From: an uncultured Acetatifactor sp.
Lineage (GTDB): Bacteria > Bacillota > Clostridia > Lachnospirales > Lachnospiraceae
Assembly (NCBI GenBank): GCA_948496895.1
Contig: CAOOJO010000029.1
Span: 1 to 14,202 of the forward strand
Direction: 5' to 3'
DNA length: 14,202 nt
The notes under the pieces were generated by a model. The model was not told the DNA's origin, did no database searches, and saw nothing but the letters and a program-made list of their open reading frames with translations. Below are positions 12,690 to 14,202 of the stretch, piece after piece. The first letter of the stretch is position 1. Each line of letters opens with the position of its first letter. The translations under genes were made by a program, and so were the position numbers.

Positions 12690-14202
12690 GCAGGACGGCG
12701 GGAAAGAGCAAGATGGCGGGAAAAAGCAAGACGACAGAAAAGAACAAAATGACAGGAAAGAGCCAACTGTACAGATCGTTCACAAGAGGCATCAGGGCGT
12801 TCGGGACGGCCGTGGTCCTGCTGGAGACAGCCACATACACCTTCAGCTTCCTGTTCAGCGGGCTGGCGAAGAAGGACATCTTCAACGTGCTGGAGGGGAA
12901 GGAGGTCACCCTGGGCATTACATCCCTTGGAATCCTGATATCGCTGAACGTGCTCACGCCGCTGCTGATAAACGCCGTGAAGCAGATGAACGCCGGACTG
13001 GCGGAGAAGCTGAGGACGAGGATCCGTTACAATGTGAAAAGCGTGCTGCTGGCGCATGTGCTGGAGCGCGCGTTTGACGACTGCCATACCGAGGGGGAGA
13101 TCCTCAACTGCTACCGGAATGAATGTGAGGACGTCGTCAGCTACTTCATGGAATTCTACCATCGGCTGCCGGGAATCGTCCTGTCCCTGTCCATATTGGC
13201 CGTCATGTCCTTCATCCACCCCGTCTTTGCCCTGGTCAGCATACTGCCCACGGCGATGACGGTGATGCTGGTGAAGGCCCTGGGCAGGCGCATATTTGCC
13301 TACAGGATGTCCGCAAGGGACAGGAACAGGGAGGTGACGGGGTTCCTGAACACCTTTTTCGAAAATGCCGAATATTTCCATATGATAGACCGGAAAGACA
13401 GGATCATCGACCTCTACGCGGAAAAGTGCAGGGCGCGGTCAGGGAGCGAGATAAAGGACCGGATTCTGGACAGGCTCATGGGAGCGGCGTCCGCCAATGC
13501 CTCGAACCTGGCGCTGGGGACCATATTGCTGATCGCACTGCCGTTTCTGGCCAGGGGCGAGTTTTCCGTGGGCGAGCTGGTCATGTTCGAATATTACTAT
13601 GCGTTCCTGGCAGGCCTGCCGGACGCCATAGCAGAGCTGGCGAAGCGCAGGAAGCAGACAGGCGTGTCCATGGAAAGGCTTGGCTTTTTGCTGGAGGAGG
13701 GGAGGAGGCGCACCGGCACGGTATCAGAACGGGAAGGGCTCCGGATAAGCCTGGAGATGGACGGGGAGGAAAAGTCCTTCCAGGCCGAAGACGGCGATGC
13801 AATCATCATTCGGGACAGGGACGGCGGCAGGCTGCTGCGGGAGCTGTTCCTGCTGTGCAGAGGCAGCGGCAGGGCATGGGCCTGCCGGTACGTTCCCAGG
13901 GAGCCGGTGCTGCTGGACGAATCGATCCAGGCGAATATATGCATGGACGGGGCGTACAGCAGGGAGAAGATGGATACGGTGCTGGAGCGGGCCGATCTGT
14001 GGGAGGACATCGAAGCGTTTGAGGAGGGGATCTTGAAGCAGGCGGGGAAGCGGGGAGAGAATCTGTCGGGAGGGCAGCGGAAGCGAATCGGGATAGCCAG
14101 AGCCCTGTACTCCGACGGGGACATCCTGTTCCTGGACGGCCTGACGGACCGGGTCGATCGGCGCACCGGCGAGAGGCTGGTCCGGGGGATCCTGGGGAGG
14201 TT
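12686..14202 (+). CDS. ABC exporter half-transporter B (3' end outside window)
   Basis: ATG 12686 overlaps the preceding TGA and has GGAGG (12674-12678) 7 bases upstream. The open frame runs to the window edge, about 505 codons. A Lys-rich N-terminus made of AGKSKMAGKSKTTEKNKMTGKS-like repeats leads into a type-IV exporter membrane domain (about 30-310), with ETATYTFSFLFSG, IVLSLSILAVMSF and LGTILLIALPFLARG among the hydrophobic segments. The ATPase domain is degenerate where half A is intact. The Walker A position reads RDRDGGRLL (about 376-384), lacking the GK(S/T). The Q-loop Gln is Arg in VPREPVLLDESI. The residue after the Walker B Asp is Gly (ILFLDG, about 480-485) instead of Glu. The signature NLSGGQRKRIGIARA (about 459-473) is canonical. 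It should therefore form one competent ATP site only with half A. The H-loop is beyond the window. Confidence 0.9.
   Translation, partial: MSRTAGKSKMAGKSKTTEKNKMTGKSQLYRSFTRGIRAFGTAVVLLETATYTFSFLFSGLAKKDIFNVLEGKEVTLGITSLGILISLNVLTPLLINAVKQMNAGLAEKLRTRIRYNVKSVLLAHVLERAFDDCHTEGEILNCYRNECEDVVSYFMEFYHRLPGIVLSLSILAVMSFIHPVFALVSILPTAMTVMLVKALGRRIFAYRMSARDRNREVTGFLNTFFENAEYFHMIDRKDRIIDLYAEKCRARSGSEIKDRILDRLMGAASANASNLALGTILLIALPFLARGEFSVGELVMFEYYYAFLAGLPDAIAELAKRRKQTGVSMERLGFLLEEGRRRTGTVSEREGLRISLEMDGEEKSFQAEDGDAIIIRDRDGGRLLRELFLLCRGSGRAWACRYVPREPVLLDESIQANICMDGAYSREKMDTVLERADLWEDIEAFEEGILKQAGKRGENLSGGQRKRIGIARALYSDGDILFLDGLTDRVDRRTGERLVRGILGR

Noticed and set aside
13426..14022. A separate plus-strand ORF in another frame within half-transporter B
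   Set aside because: It overlaps the frame that carries the membrane domain, LSGGQ and Walker B-like motifs. Its Arg/Gly-rich translation is a frame shadow.

Overview
The window looks like a chromosomal segment of a Gram-positive Clostridia member, most likely Lachnospiraceae. The support is a sortase-type SPQTGD surface protein, an LplA/LplB/YtcP-type sugar importer with a LacI-family regulator, a small CD3324-like helix-turn-helix protein, purine-rich Shine-Dalgarno sites, and GC-rich genes separated by AT-rich control regions. The taxon is an inference; no rRNA or other marker gene is present.

Layout. (1) 2-1618: the 3' part of a wall-anchored surface protein with Ig-like, helical and X2-like domains. 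(2) 1619-2409: a largely non-coding stretch. It holds a perfect-consensus promoter (TTGACA-17-TATAAT), a GCAA-capped hairpin, three 7-codon micro-ORFs spaced exactly 37 nt apart, a strong intrinsic terminator, a small uncertain ORF (2166-2342), and a terminator shared with the converging regulator gene. (3) 2410-10249: a carbohydrate-uptake locus. A LacI-type repressor gene diverges from a lipoprotein solute-binding protein, two permeases and a large signal-less protein that resembles a glycosidase. Three AAACGTTT-centred operators lie in the divergent region. No ATPase is encoded with the importer. (4) 10250-10808: a short, heavily regulated unit. It has a promoter, a terminator hairpin, a 20-codon leader peptide with an ideal ribosome-binding site, two mutually exclusive long RNA helices, the CD3324-like gene and a terminator. 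(5) 10809-14202: an operon for a heterodimeric ABC exporter. The first half-transporter is split by one in-frame TAG at the membrane/ATPase junction. The second starts with an ATGA overlap and runs off the window.

How the genes work together. The importer probably brings an oligosaccharide into the cell, where the 854-residue protein acts on it, with the LacI protein sensing a sugar. In the exporter, the two ATPase domains carry complementary defects: the first lacks a canonical signature motif, and the second lacks Walker A and the catalytic glutamate. Together they would form one intact and one dead ATP site. This predicts an obligate heterodimer and makes the TAG more puzzling.

The best candidates for undescribed biology are the micro-ORF leader at 1877-2078, the leader-peptide/alternative-helix region at 10253-10507, and the interrupted asymmetric exporter.
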